Origin: Calditrichota bacterium
Lineage (GTDB): Bacteria; Calditrichota; Calditrichia; Calditrichales; Calditrichaceae
Direction of reading: 5' to 3'
Assembly: GCA_024278715.1 (NCBI GenBank)
Contig: JAJRSN010000044.1
Coordinates: 1 to 10,009 of the forward strand
Length of the DNA: 10,009 nt
How positions within the stretch are numbered: position 1 is the stretch's first letter; each line of letters opens with the position of its first letter. This document shows, piece by piece, positions 1 to 6,592 of the stretch. The position numbers and the translations under genes are program-made. The notes below the pieces were generated by a model that did no database searches, had not been told where the DNA came from, and saw nothing but the letters and a program-made list of their open reading frames with translations.

Positions 1-249
1 AAACAAAACGAAATCATCAATTTTATGGATGCGCAACCCGAAGCAAAAGAGGAATATCTGAACAAGTTAAAAACAGGTTCTGTTTCATTATCAGAAATTT
101 CTTCCGGCAAAACAGACCTCTTTCAGATTATCGAAAATTTGCTTGCGGAAGTCGAAAAAGCACTGAATATTAATATTTTTTATCAACCTGCCGACGATTT
201 GCTGATTCGGGAGGCACAAAAATTTGTCCAGCGTTTTAAAATTCAATAA
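1..249 (+). CDS. C-terminal part of an unidentified protein (5' end outside window)
   Basis: The reading frame is open from base 1 to the TAA at 247-249, giving 82 visible residues. An in-frame ATG lies at 25 but has no Shine-Dalgarno sequence before it, and the frame stays open upstream, so this is most likely the tail of a longer gene. The visible part is mostly predicted helix, rich in Glu, Lys and Leu, with no membrane segment, no cysteine and no motif I recognise. The next gene starts 34 bases downstream with no terminator between them, so the two may be co-transcribed. No function is assigned. Confidence 0.6.
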   Translation, partial: KQNEIINFMDAQPEAKEEYLNKLKTGSVSLSEISSGKTDLFQIIENLLAEVEKALNINIFYQPADDLLIREAQKFVQRFKIQ

Positions 250-273
250 CTTAGTAAAATATTGACTTACCAT

Positions 274-279
274 AGGAGG
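274..279 (+). promoter_or_regulatory. Shine-Dalgarno site of the β-barrel gene
   Basis: A consensus AGGAGG lies four bases before the ATG at 284. It fixes this start and shows that the organism uses canonical ribosome binding sites, which makes the SD-poor starts elsewhere in the window stand out. Confidence 0.8.
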
Positions 280-283
280 CACC

Positions 284-1162
284 ATGAAGAGATCATTAAC
301 CATCCTGCTCCTTTTGTGCATGGCAGGGAGCCCCGCATTTCTGCGCGCAGGCGATTTTGAGAGCAATTTGACAAATGTTCTCTCTCAGACGCAGGCAAAA
401 GATTATTTGAAAGGATATGTTCAACCTTTTTCCAATGCTCTGGGCACAGCTCTCGGAGGTGCCTTGTTTCACAGAGCGTATTCCAAAACTTTGCCGAGAT
501 TTGATATCGGAGTCAGCGCCGTTTTTGTCCCCATTCCCGGTGAAGATTTAACTTTTGTGCTCAATCCTCCTCCGGAGGCGAGTTATACTTCAAAAACTCT
601 GCCCACGATTTTTGGAGACGATAAACCCACCGAACCAGGGGCGGTGCCCGGTATTAATCAGGACAAGTTCCTGCTGCCTATGCTTCACGCCAATATCGGA
701 TTATTCGGCAATTTTGAAGCCACTATTCGTTTTGCCAAAGTAAATCTGGGAGATTACGGTGATCTTGCCGTTTATGGCGGAGGCATTAAATACGAATTGA
801 GCGACTTAATCCCCATTCCCATGTTCCCGATTGATTTTGGCGTTCAGGCTGCTTATCATAAGTTTACCCTGGGCGAATTTTTAGACGCCGGAACCTTTTC
901 CATGAATTTGCAGGCTTCGGGAAGTATTCCGATATTACCGATTGATATTTACGGCGGAGTAGGGTATGACGTTTCCAGTTTAACCATTAAAACAGATAAA
1001 CTGGTCTCCGGTTCTGATCTGGGGGATGTGGCGATCGACGGCAAAAATTCCTTTCGTCTAAACGCCGGGATAAGCTTTACTTTATTGTTTTTCAACCTCC
1101 ATGCCGATTACAATATCGGAAAGTACAAATCAATCGCTTTAGGCGCTATGTTTGTTCTGTAG
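284..1162 (+). CDS. Secreted outer-membrane β-barrel candidate, DUF6588-like
   Basis: The 292-residue protein begins with a signal peptide: Lys-Arg at 2-3, a Leu-rich core at about 5-14 and a likely cleavage after LRA at 20-22. The mature part has alternating hydrophobic and polar stretches typical of β-strands, many Gly and aromatic residues, and repeated strand-turn units such as IPIPMFPIDFGVQAAYHKF (about 176-194) and LPIDIYGGVGYDV (about 218-230). The C-terminus ends in a β-strand-like AMFVL. The overall pattern fits the DUF6588 group of predicted outer-membrane proteins, recognised from memory rather than by search. The start is supported by AGGAGG at 274-279, four bases before the ATG. 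A strong terminator follows, so this ends a transcription unit. Substrate and role are unknown. Confidence 0.65.
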   Translation: MKRSLTILLLLCMAGSPAFLRAGDFESNLTNVLSQTQAKDYLKGYVQPFSNALGTALGGALFHRAYSKTLPRFDIGVSAVFVPIPGEDLTFVLNPPPEASYTSKTLPTIFGDDKPTEPGAVPGINQDKFLLPMLHANIGLFGNFEATIRFAKVNLGDYGDLAVYGGGIKYELSDLIPIPMFPIDFGVQAAYHKFTLGEFLDAGTFSMNLQASGSIPILPIDIYGGVGYDVSSLTIKTDKLVSGSDLGDVAIDGKNSFRLNAGISFTLLFFNLHADYNIGKYKSIALGAMFVL

Positions 1163-1183
1163 CGAAAATACGCGGCGCATTTT

Positions 1184-1210
1184 AACCCTGCTCAGGCAGG
1201 GTTTTTATTT
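1184..1210 (+). terminator. Rho-independent terminator after the β-barrel gene
   Basis: AACCCTGC (1184-1191) pairs perfectly with GCAGGGTT (1196-1203) around a four-base TCAG loop, and a T-rich run (TTTTATTT) follows. It begins 21 bases after the TAG stop. The stem has eight pairs, five of them G-C. Confidence 0.9.
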
Positions 1211-1406
1211 ACAAAATGTGTCATCGTTTAACAAGAATGAAGGTTTGTTCGAGGATTCGCATAAAATAGCTGGCAGGCTTTTTACGAATTTATCTTATTG
1301 GCTTTATCGGGGAGATTTTTCGGTAAGAAACAATTTATGTCTGTCTTTCGTTAACCATCTTGAAAATATTTAAGATTTTAAATTAATAAGGAGTAATCAT
1401 CATAAT

Positions 1407-2723
1407 ATGATTAATATTTTAGCTGTTATATTTGTATTTAGTCTATTGGTAATCATCCATGAATTGGGTCATTTTTTGGCTGCAAAATGGATGGGTGTGC
1501 GGGTTGAACGATTTTCGATTGGTTTCCCTCCCAAAGTATTCAGTAAAAAGATCGGCGAAACGGAATTTTCAATCTCAGCCATTCCTCTCGGCGGCTACGT
1601 AAAAATGGCGGGTTTTATTGATGAGAGCATGGATACCAAAGTAACGGGAGCGCCCGATGAATTTCAATCCAAACCAGCCTGGCGTAAAATCATTATTATC
1701 TCCGGCGGGGTAATAATGAATTTTTTATTGGCTATTTTAATTCTGACTCTTTTGAATTTCTTTCAGGGCGAAAGGATAATACCCGGAACCACAATCGGTT
1801 ATTTAGGTAAAGACGGTATCGCTCAGAAAATCGGATTTGAGCAATACGACAAAATTCTCGCCGTTAATGATAAACCTGTCAACACATGGAATGAAGTGCA
1901 GGAACGATTTCTTGATAACCTTAACAGCGATATCTCTTTTAGAGTGCTTCGCAACGGAAAAGAAATCGTGCTTCTTTACAAACGTGAATGGTTTAAAGAA
2001 GAAAATGGCGAACAGCTCAATATCGGTCCCCTCATTCCCGCAAAAGTTGGGGAAGTTTCTCCCGGAATGCCAGCCGATAAAATCGGTCTTAAACGGGGCG
2101 ATGAAATCATCGAAATTGCCGGGCAGCCCATTAAAGATTGGTCGAGCATGACAGAGGTTATTCGGAAATACCCGGGACAGGAGGTTTCGATCAAATGGAA
2201 ACGGGGCGATTCTATTTTCACGGCAAAGATTACCCCTAAGGTGTTTGAAGAAAAGAACGCTAACGACGAAGTTATAAAAGTGGGTAAAATCGGAATTTCT
2301 TATTATTTCGATCATCAGGAAGTAGGGTTGATTAAGGCGGTCGGTCTTGGAGTCACAAATACCATCGATTTATTGGTGCTTAACGCTCGCAGTATTTATT
2401 GGGTTCTTACGGGAACCAAATCGGCAAAGCAAATAATCGGCGGTCCGATCATGATCGCTAAAATGGCAGGGGATGCCGCTAACGCAGGCTGGGCTTATCT
2501 CTGGTATTTGATCGCCGCCTTGAGTACGGTGCTGGCTTTTTTTAATATCTTGCCTATTCCGGCTCTCGACGGAGGACATCTTGTTTTTATTATAATCGAA
2601 GGAATTAAAGGTAAACCCGTTTCAACAAAAGTAAAGCTAAAAGTGCAGCAAATTGGGCTGGCTATTCTTCTAACATTGATTATTTTCATCTTTTACATCG
2701 ATATTAGCCGTATGTTCTTTTAG
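1407..2723 (+). CDS. rseP: RseP, site-2 intramembrane zinc metalloprotease
   Basis: The 438-residue product is a complete RIP-family (M50) protease of the inner membrane, which typically cleaves anti-sigma factors and residual signal peptides within the membrane. The zinc motif HELGH is at 18-22 in the first membrane segment, and the second metal-ligand motif, NILPIPALDGG, is at 380-390. Between them lie a second membrane segment near 95-117 and two PDZ domains, roughly 125-195 and 205-278; the second has a clear GMPADKIGLKRGDEI core at 220-234. The last membrane segment is about 413-430. No key residue is missing and the length is normal for tandem-PDZ RseP. The start is preceded by AAGGAG at 1388-1393, with a rather long 13-base spacer. 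The usual neighbours (dxr, bamA, cdsA) are absent here: the gene is flanked by terminators and looks monocistronic. No promoter is convincing in 1204-1387. Confidence 0.96.
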   Translation: MINILAVIFVFSLLVIIHELGHFLAAKWMGVRVERFSIGFPPKVFSKKIGETEFSISAIPLGGYVKMAGFIDESMDTKVTGAPDEFQSKPAWRKIIIISGGVIMNFLLAILILTLLNFFQGERIIPGTTIGYLGKDGIAQKIGFEQYDKILAVNDKPVNTWNEVQERFLDNLNSDISFRVLRNGKEIVLLYKREWFKEENGEQLNIGPLIPAKVGEVSPGMPADKIGLKRGDEIIEIAGQPIKDWSSMTEVIRKYPGQEVSIKWKRGDSIFTAKITPKVFEEKNANDEVIKVGKIGISYYFDHQEVGLIKAVGLGVTNTIDLLVLNARSIYWVLTGTKSAKQIIGGPIMIAKMAGDAANAGWAYLWYLIAALSTVLAFFNILPIPALDGGHLVFIIIEGIKGKPVSTKVKLKVQQIGLAILLTLIIFIFYIDISRMFF

Positions 2724-2756
2724 TTGAATTATAAGCAACTGTTCACTACATTTTCG

Positions 2757-2789
2757 AGGTCATGGTTTGGTTATAATCATGACCTTTTT
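2757..2789 (+). terminator. Rho-independent terminator after rseP
   Basis: AGGTCATG (2757-2764) pairs with CATGACCT (2778-2785). The stem can extend by three weaker pairs (2765-2767 with 2775-2777), leaving a seven-base loop. A run of five T (2785-2789) follows. It lies 33 bases after the rseP stop. Confidence 0.85.
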
Positions 2790-2820
2790 GCATTTGTGAC
2801 GAACCTTGACCGCGGATTAA

Positions 2821-2913
2821 GCTGATTACGACCGCAGATTAAACTGATTACACAGATTGCGCAGAAGAGAAAGGTTTCGGTAAACGGTAGTTTTTAATGC
2901 TGTTGAGATAATT
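2821..2913 (+). repeat. GATTA-rich intergenic direct repeat, copy A
   Basis: This copy begins GCTGATTACGACCGC, contains GCAGAAGAGA and GGTAAACGGTAGTTTTTAATG, and ends TTGAGATAATT. The second copy, at 2945-3030, has the same blocks in the same order. Just upstream (2808-2827), an extra GACCGCGGATTAAGCTGATT unit repeats the first block. The submotif GATTA/GATTAA recurs every 10-20 bases. It has no coding potential. Repeats with alternating 'CGCGGATTA/CAGATTA' units are common in spacers of several bacterial lineages, and their function is not known to me. Confidence 0.8.
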
Positions 2914-2944
2914 AGGTTATTGATTAAGAATGATCAAAGATTGA

Positions 2945-3030
2945 GCTGATTACGACCGCGGATTAAGCGGATTGAGCAGAAGAGAACTGTGCCGGTAAAC
3001 GGTAGTTTTTTAATGATAATTGAGATAATT
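2945..3030 (+). repeat. GATTA-rich intergenic direct repeat, copy B
   Basis: Second diverged copy, 124 bases after the start of copy A and seven bases shorter. The difference is mainly a shortened GATTA block before GCAGAAGAGA. It shares GCTGATTACGACCGC, GCAGAAGAGAA, CGGTAAACGGTAGTTTTT, TAATG and TTGAGATAATT with copy A. It ends 43 bases before the start of the 750-residue protein gene, so it may contribute to that gene's upstream region. I see no consensus promoter in it. Confidence 0.8.
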
Positions 3031-3062
3031 TTGCGGACAAACCAGATTTAATTTTTTTACAT

Positions 3063-3068
3063 GAGGTT
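3063..3068 (+). promoter_or_regulatory. Ribosome binding site that selects a TTG start
   Basis: GAGGTT lies five bases before the TTG at 3074. An in-frame TGA at 3062-3064 blocks any upstream start, and the nearby ATG at 3061 is in another frame. The site therefore supports TTG as the initiation codon. Confidence 0.65.
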
Positions 3069-3073
3069 ACAAA

Positions 3074-5326
3074 TTGTCGGCGGAACCTAATCAAATTATT
3101 TCCGGAATTGAATTTTTTCTAAACTCGGGTTTAAACCGTCGTTACAATCCGCAAGCCTGCGGGCAATCTTTTGTGGTAAAAAAGCGGGAAAACTGCGCTG
3201 AAATCGAGAATTATCGGCAGACCGTCCGGATACTTGTTTCAAAAGAAGATTCGTTTTTTGCCCTCGTCTATCGTTTGCCTCAAACCCGGATTTTTTACAC
3301 TGTGTATCAAAATCTCGAATGGAAAATTTCGTTCATCGATTATTTCAATCATTGCGTGGTCATTGTAAAAAATAAAACGAATAAGCGGTCAAATTCTCTG
3401 ACGGTCAGAAAAAAAAACAAAACCTCCGGCATCCGCCTTTCCGAGCGGCAAAATCTTAATTCTTCTTTCCAAAACATAACTATCAAACGCCGGGAGGTGT
3501 TTTGGTTTGGACCCGCCCGCGAGCGTTCACGATTTAAATCGGTTTTGCATTTTCTGAATTCGGCAAGAGATCGGGAATATCGAAATCATCCTTTGAATTT
3601 CTTCTTTGTCTCGGATAATACTCTCCTACGAAAAATCGATATGTTATTTGCCGATCTGCCTCATATTAACCGTGAAAAAACATTAACGTTACTTTCTTTA
3701 AAAGAAGATTATTTTGTCTGGCTGCAAGAGTTGTTTTTGCAGTTGGGATGGCATGATTCGTTGCTAAAATTTTACCGGACAATCCACCGAAATTCCGAAC
3801 ACTGGCAAAACTTTCTTCAAAATAGAAAGAACGTTCTTTTTATTCAACGATTTTTACGCATTTTAGAGTTGCACGAAAAGACGGCGCCGCAGTGGTTAAA
3901 AGCGATTGCTCTCAAAGATCGGCAAACCGCGGAATATTCCTTTATTGAATTGTACTTCGGAACGGAATATCAAATCGACAAAAAACTTCAACAATTCTGG
4001 GAATATGTCCAAATTCCGGCGCTGGAACTAAAATGGCGGCGTGAGATCAGGGAAAACGCAGACAATTTTATGGCGTTTGTATTATTGGCGGTTGCCCGTA
4101 AATTCTGGTGGGCTCCGCAAAGTTACCGCTTAATCGGTAAATACATTACAGGCGTCAAAAAACAGTTGTTCGATCTGCTTTATCTACTGATGACTCATGT
4201 TAATATTTCGGTACGCGGCAAGGTGAACGTGAGCACGCTTGCCTTTCCCCAAGCAATTCACAGGCTCGACGCCGGTTTTGCGGTTATCGATTACTACAGA
4301 TTCGGTAAAAAATTATTTTCGAACCTGCAATTCCCGCAAAAAGCGCTGTCACTTAAAATTGACAAATTATGCGAATTTGAGTACGATCTTTCGTCCCAAA
4401 CCATTGAGATAAAACCTATCATCTTAAAACCACCCTCGGAAGCTCCGGAACTTCGCCTAATTCGCGTCGAAACCGAAGGCGTTGTCGTTCAAACTCCGTT
4501 GGTGTGGGAACAGTTCGTTTTTGAGATCAATAAAATTCGTTTTAAATGGATACGAAAAAAGAAAAGATATCAACTGAGTATTAAAGCGATCAAACAAACA
4601 GAACCCGTTAAAATTTGTGAGCGGATTATCGATTTAAAAGAAAAGCCTTATTCGAAATATTATTTTCCGATTACTTCGGATTCGGGAGAATCCAATCTTG
4701 ATATTTTCAAATTATCGGGAGAGCGGGTAAGCGGATTATTGCCTGGGGTCAATGTTTTAACTGTCAGAGGCATTGCGCTCGACGCGCGCGGAATATTAAA
4801 AGAGACATTTCGCTATGCTCAAAACCAGTTAAAGAAGAACAAAGAAATCCGGACAAACGGGTTTACGCCGCAATCGATTAACGCCCAGCCTCCGCCGTTG
4901 ATTTTAACCTTAACCGCGGGAAAATGTGCGCCCAAAGTATTCAGGTTGCAGCCGACCGATGCCTTTTGGGAAAAATTTAAGAATACCCGTGCGGAAATTC
5001 TGTACCAGAACCTGAAAATTTGGATTGATACTAAAAGCAGCTCCCGGGAGCTCCGCAATCTGCCGTTGCTGTGCATAGAGCGACTTGGTTTCATCCCTGA
5101 GATAGTCGAAATAGATGTGAATGAATTTTCTCCGGATAAAGAAACTTTTAATTTTTTGGTTAGTAAAAATATACGCTCAAAAGATGAGGTAGTTTTGGAG
5201 ATGCCGGATATCCGGGTGTGTAGAAACCATAAATCGCCGAAGAATAAATATTTTTTGATTAATCCGGAAATTATCGAGGGATTATTCGACGAATCGTTTT
5301 TTATTCAAAATCGTGTAAAAAATTGA
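3074..5326 (+). CDS. Unidentified 750-residue protein
   Basis: I do not recognise this protein. It starts at TTG with a good ribosome binding site and runs 750 residues to TGA. There is no signal peptide or clear membrane segment, so it is probably cytoplasmic. Three parts can be seen. Residues 1-145 look β-rich and end in a strongly basic, low-complexity linker at about 98-125. Residues about 150-375 are mostly helical and rich in Phe, Trp, Leu, Lys and Arg. Residues about 380-750 are again β-rich, with Pro-rich linkers near 451-458 and 597-609 that suggest domain boundaries. There are nine scattered cysteines, no CxxC pairs, and no Walker, HExxH, DHH or nuclease motif that I can see. The calculated charge is clearly basic. 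It stands alone between a repeat region and a tRNA gene. Codon use resembles its neighbours. A nucleic-acid-binding role would fit the basicity but is only a guess. Confidence 0.85.
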   Translation: MSAEPNQIISGIEFFLNSGLNRRYNPQACGQSFVVKKRENCAEIENYRQTVRILVSKEDSFFALVYRLPQTRIFYTVYQNLEWKISFIDYFNHCVVIVKNKTNKRSNSLTVRKKNKTSGIRLSERQNLNSSFQNITIKRREVFWFGPARERSRFKSVLHFLNSARDREYRNHPLNFFFVSDNTLLRKIDMLFADLPHINREKTLTLLSLKEDYFVWLQELFLQLGWHDSLLKFYRTIHRNSEHWQNFLQNRKNVLFIQRFLRILELHEKTAPQWLKAIALKDRQTAEYSFIELYFGTEYQIDKKLQQFWEYVQIPALELKWRREIRENADNFMAFVLLAVARKFWWAPQSYRLIGKYITGVKKQLFDLLYLLMTHVNISVRGKVNVSTLAFPQAIHRLDAGFAVIDYYRFGKKLFSNLQFPQKALSLKIDKLCEFEYDLSSQTIEIKPIILKPPSEAPELRLIRVETEGVVVQTPLVWEQFVFEINKIRFKWIRKKKRYQLSIKAIKQTEPVKICERIIDLKEKPYSKYYFPITSDSGESNLDIFKLSGERVSGLLPGVNVLTVRGIALDARGILKETFRYAQNQLKKNKEIRTNGFTPQSINAQPPPLILTLTAGKCAPKVFRLQPTDAFWEKFKNTRAEILYQNLKIWIDTKSSSRELRNLPLLCIERLGFIPEIVEIDVNEFSPDKETFNFLVSKNIRSKDEVVLEMPDIRVCRNHKSPKNKYFLINPEIIEGLFDESFFIQNRVKN

Positions 5327-5327
5327 T

Positions 5328-5356
5328 TTGATTTTAAAGACGTGGTTTAATAAATT
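5328..5356 (+). promoter_or_regulatory. Possible σ70-type promoter for the tRNA
   Basis: TTGATT (5328-5333) and TAAATT (5351-5356) are separated by 17 bases and each matches four of six consensus positions. Transcription would start near 5363, about 13 bases before the mature tRNA 5' end. In an AT-rich stretch such matches arise easily, so this is tentative. Confidence 0.35.
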
Positions 5357-5375
5357 AAAAGATCGATTACAACAG

Positions 5376-5449
5376 GGGCCCATAGCTCAGTTGGTTAGAG
5401 CCGCCGACTCATAATCGGCTGGTCCGGGGTTCGAGTCCCTGTGGGCCCA
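5376..5449 (+). tRNA. tRNA with CAU anticodon (elongator Met or lysidine-type Ile2)
   Basis: All arms fold. The acceptor stem is GGGCCCA (5376-5382) with TGGGCCC (5442-5448). The D stem is GCTC/GAGC (5385-5388, 5398-5401). The anticodon stem is GCCGA/TCGGC (5403-5407, 5415-5419) with loop CTCATAA and anticodon CAT at 5410-5412. The T stem is CGGGG/CCCTG with loop TTCGAGT. The discriminator base is A (5449), and the 3' CCA is not encoded. It is not an initiator tRNA: the first acceptor pair is G-C rather than a mismatch, and the anticodon stem lacks the three G-C pairs. The acceptor has C4-G69 and C5-G68, which in E. coli are TilS recognition pairs of tRNA-Ile2, so Ile2 is a real alternative to Met. 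Confidence 0.95.
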
Positions 5450-5463
5450 CAAATTAAACAACT

Positions 5464-5499
5464 ATTTAGGAAAATTCATGAAAGGAAGCGTTCCTAAAT
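5464..5499 (+). promoter_or_regulatory. Inverted repeat enclosing a small-ORF start
   Basis: ATTTAGGAA (5464-5472) and TTCCTAAAT (5491-5499) are perfect nine-base complements around an 18-base loop. The 5' arm contains the AGGA that could serve as Shine-Dalgarno for the ATG at 5478, which lies in the loop. No T run follows, so it is not a terminator by itself. Confidence 0.5.
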
Positions 5500-5561
5500 T
5501 TCAGCAAGAATTTTACGAATGTTTGGTTTTTAAAAGTTCAACTAAGTGCATTCATCTATAG
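5478..5561 (+). CDS. Possible 27-residue leader peptide
   Basis: ATG at 5478 opens 27 codons ending in TAG at 5559-5561. AGGA (5468-5471) sits six bases before the start. The peptide begins MKGSVPKF and ends KCIHL, and I do not recognise it. What makes it notable is position: its ribosome binding site lies in the arm of one hairpin, and its stop lies in the loop of the following terminator hairpin, 42 bases before the zinc-ribbon gene. That would suit a translation-dependent attenuator. A short ORF of this size is expected by chance fairly often, so confidence is low. Confidence 0.25.
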   Translation: MKGSVPKFQQEFYECLVFKSSTKCIHL

Positions 5562-5581
5562 TGATGGATGCACTTTTTTTT
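5544..5581 (+). terminator. Strong terminator (or attenuator) between tRNA and zinc-ribbon gene
   Basis: Bases 5544-5556 (AAGTGCATTCATC) pair with 5563-5575 (GATGGATGCACTT) over 13 positions with a single G-T wobble, a six-base loop and a T run at 5574-5581. It is the natural end of the tRNA transcript. The T run ends only 22 bases before the next start codon, leaving no room for a promoter. The following gene must therefore rely on read-through or on a transcript that crosses this hairpin. Confidence 0.9.
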
Positions 5582-5590
5582 ATATAAATA

Positions 5591-5596
5591 AGGAGG
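5591..5596 (+). promoter_or_regulatory. Consensus Shine-Dalgarno selecting a TTG start
   Basis: AGGAGG, part of AAGGAGGT, lies seven bases before the TTG at 5604. It supports TTG as the start, consistent with the protein's N-terminus aligning with the usual beginning of this coiled-coil family. Confidence 0.8.
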
Positions 5597-5603
5597 TAAA
5601 CCG

Positions 5604-6188
5604 TTGCAAAAAACGTTGTACGCACTCGTCGAATTACAAGAGATTGACAATCGTTTAGACGAATTAAAAGCCGAGCGGGGTGACCTGCCGTTAATAGTAG
5701 AGGAATTGGAAAATAAATTAAATCTTAAGAAAAGCCAATTGGAGCAAAAGAACAAAGATTTAAAGGCATCGAAGGTTCGGCAGAAAGAGTTGGAATTAAT
5801 CATAGAAGAGGCTAAAACAAAATTAGGAGAATTCGAGGATAAACTGTATCAGGTAAAGACCAATCGGGAATATGACGCAATAATGGCGGAGACCGACACC
5901 ACAAAAGCGAAATTGGATGAGAGCGAAGATGAACTTTTAATGACTCACGAGCAAATAGAAAAGTTAAATGAAGCGATAACGCAATTAAAGCAAGAAGTGG
6001 AAAAGATCAGCGCGGAGCTGGAAGAGAATCGGATTGAATTAAGCAAAAAATTAACCGCAACAGCCGAAGAAGAAAATTTGCTAAATCAAGAACGAGATAT
6101 TATTATAAATAAAACAAAGCCGGAAATCATCAAAACTTACGAGTTGGTTCGCGCCGCAAGAGACGGCAAGGGAATTGCCAGAGTTTAA
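5604..6188 (+). CDS. Coiled-coil part of a CT398/HP0958-type zinc-ribbon protein, ended by an in-frame TAA
   Basis: The frame encodes 194 residues that are almost entirely a long antiparallel coiled coil (about 10-175), rich in Glu, Lys and Leu heptads. It carries the family-typical VKTNREYDAI near 85-94 and ends TYELVRAARDGKGIARV, which in this family (PF02591, C4-type zinc ribbon) leads straight into the zinc ribbon. Here GIARV is followed by TAA (6186-6188), after which the expected ribbon continues in the same frame to 6308. A full product would be 234 residues, normal for the family. Known relatives are chlamydial CT398 and Helicobacter HP0958/FlgZ, which bind sigma-54 or other partners; the role here is unknown. 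The start is TTG with AGGAGG. Read without a stop, the gene is intact, so this is either a very recent nonsense mutation, a base error (GAA or CAA to TAA), or a truncated but working coiled coil. Confidence 0.9.
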   Translation: MQKTLYALVELQEIDNRLDELKAERGDLPLIVEELENKLNLKKSQLEQKNKDLKASKVRQKELELIIEEAKTKLGEFEDKLYQVKTNREYDAIMAETDTTKAKLDESEDELLMTHEQIEKLNEAITQLKQEVEKISAELEENRIELSKKLTATAEEENLLNQERDIIINKTKPEIIKTYELVRAARDGKGIARV

Positions 6189-6308
6189 AATGGCGTGTGT
6201 GGTGGCTGTTACTCATATATTCCTCCGCAGAAAATAGTTGAGGTTAAAAAAATGGAAAAGATCTACACCTGTGAATTCTGCGGAAGAATATTGGTTTATT
6301 ATGAGTAA
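6189..6308 (+). pseudogene. Detached zinc-ribbon domain of the preceding gene
   Basis: In the same frame as the coiled-coil gene, immediately after its TAA, 39 residues follow to a second TAA at 6306-6308. They hold CGGC (codons 6198-6209) and CEFC (codons 6270-6281), the four zinc ligands of the family. The family-like NGVCGGCYSYIPPQ comes before and CGRILVYYE at the end. No frameshift or other decay is visible. A GTG at 6195 lies six bases after the stop and could in principle allow re-initiation, but it has only a weak AGAG upstream. The natural reading is that one codon, usually Glu in this family, became TAA. Confidence 0.85.
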
Positions 6309-6461
6309 AATAAACAGAAGGATAAAATAGATCCGGATGAATCAGGTAGCCGCTCCGGAGTCATGCGCTTCGGGGAGGAAAGTCCGAACATCAAAGGGCA
6401 AGATTCCCTGAGAAATCAGGGGCCGTGTTTCCTGCACGGACGGAAAGTGTCACAGAAAAAA

Positions 6462-6484
6462 TACCGTCCCGTTTCGGCGGGATA
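6462..6484 (+). repeat. Stem repeat in rnpB, P9 copy
   Basis: A 23-base segment recurs at 6707-6729 with one mismatch. Its core TCCCGT (6467-6472) pairs with GCGGGA (6477-6482) around a TTCG loop. By position, just before AGGGTGAAA, it is the P9 hairpin. Confidence 0.8.
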
Positions 6485-6592
6485 AGGGTGAAAAGGTGAG
6501 GTAAGAGCTCACCACTCCGTTCCGTAAGGAATGCCATGGTGGTAATAAAAACGGAGGTAGGACAAACCCAATCTGATGCAAGACCAAATATA

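Noticed and set aside
1245..1267. Promoter for rseP (TTGTTC and TAAAAT)
   Set aside because: The spacer is only 11 bases, too short for a σ70 promoter.
1152..1373. 73-codon open frame after the β-barrel gene
   Set aside because: It begins within the previous gene, runs through a perfect terminator hairpin, has no ribosome site and gives a protein without recognisable features.
1803..2315. 170-codon open frame on the minus strand inside rseP
   Set aside because: It is fully antisense to conserved PDZ-coding sequence and its translation has no family character.
2808..3030. CRISPR array
   Set aside because: Only two diverged long copies, no uniform short repeats with equal spacers, and no cas gene nearby.
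5376..5600. Integration site of a mobile element at the tRNA 3' end
   Set aside because: No integrase gene and no direct repeat of the tRNA 3' end were seen in the window.
6186..6188. Selenocysteine or pyrrolysine recoding at the in-frame stop
   Set aside because: Those use TGA and TAG; this codon is TAA, and TAA terminates other genes in the window.
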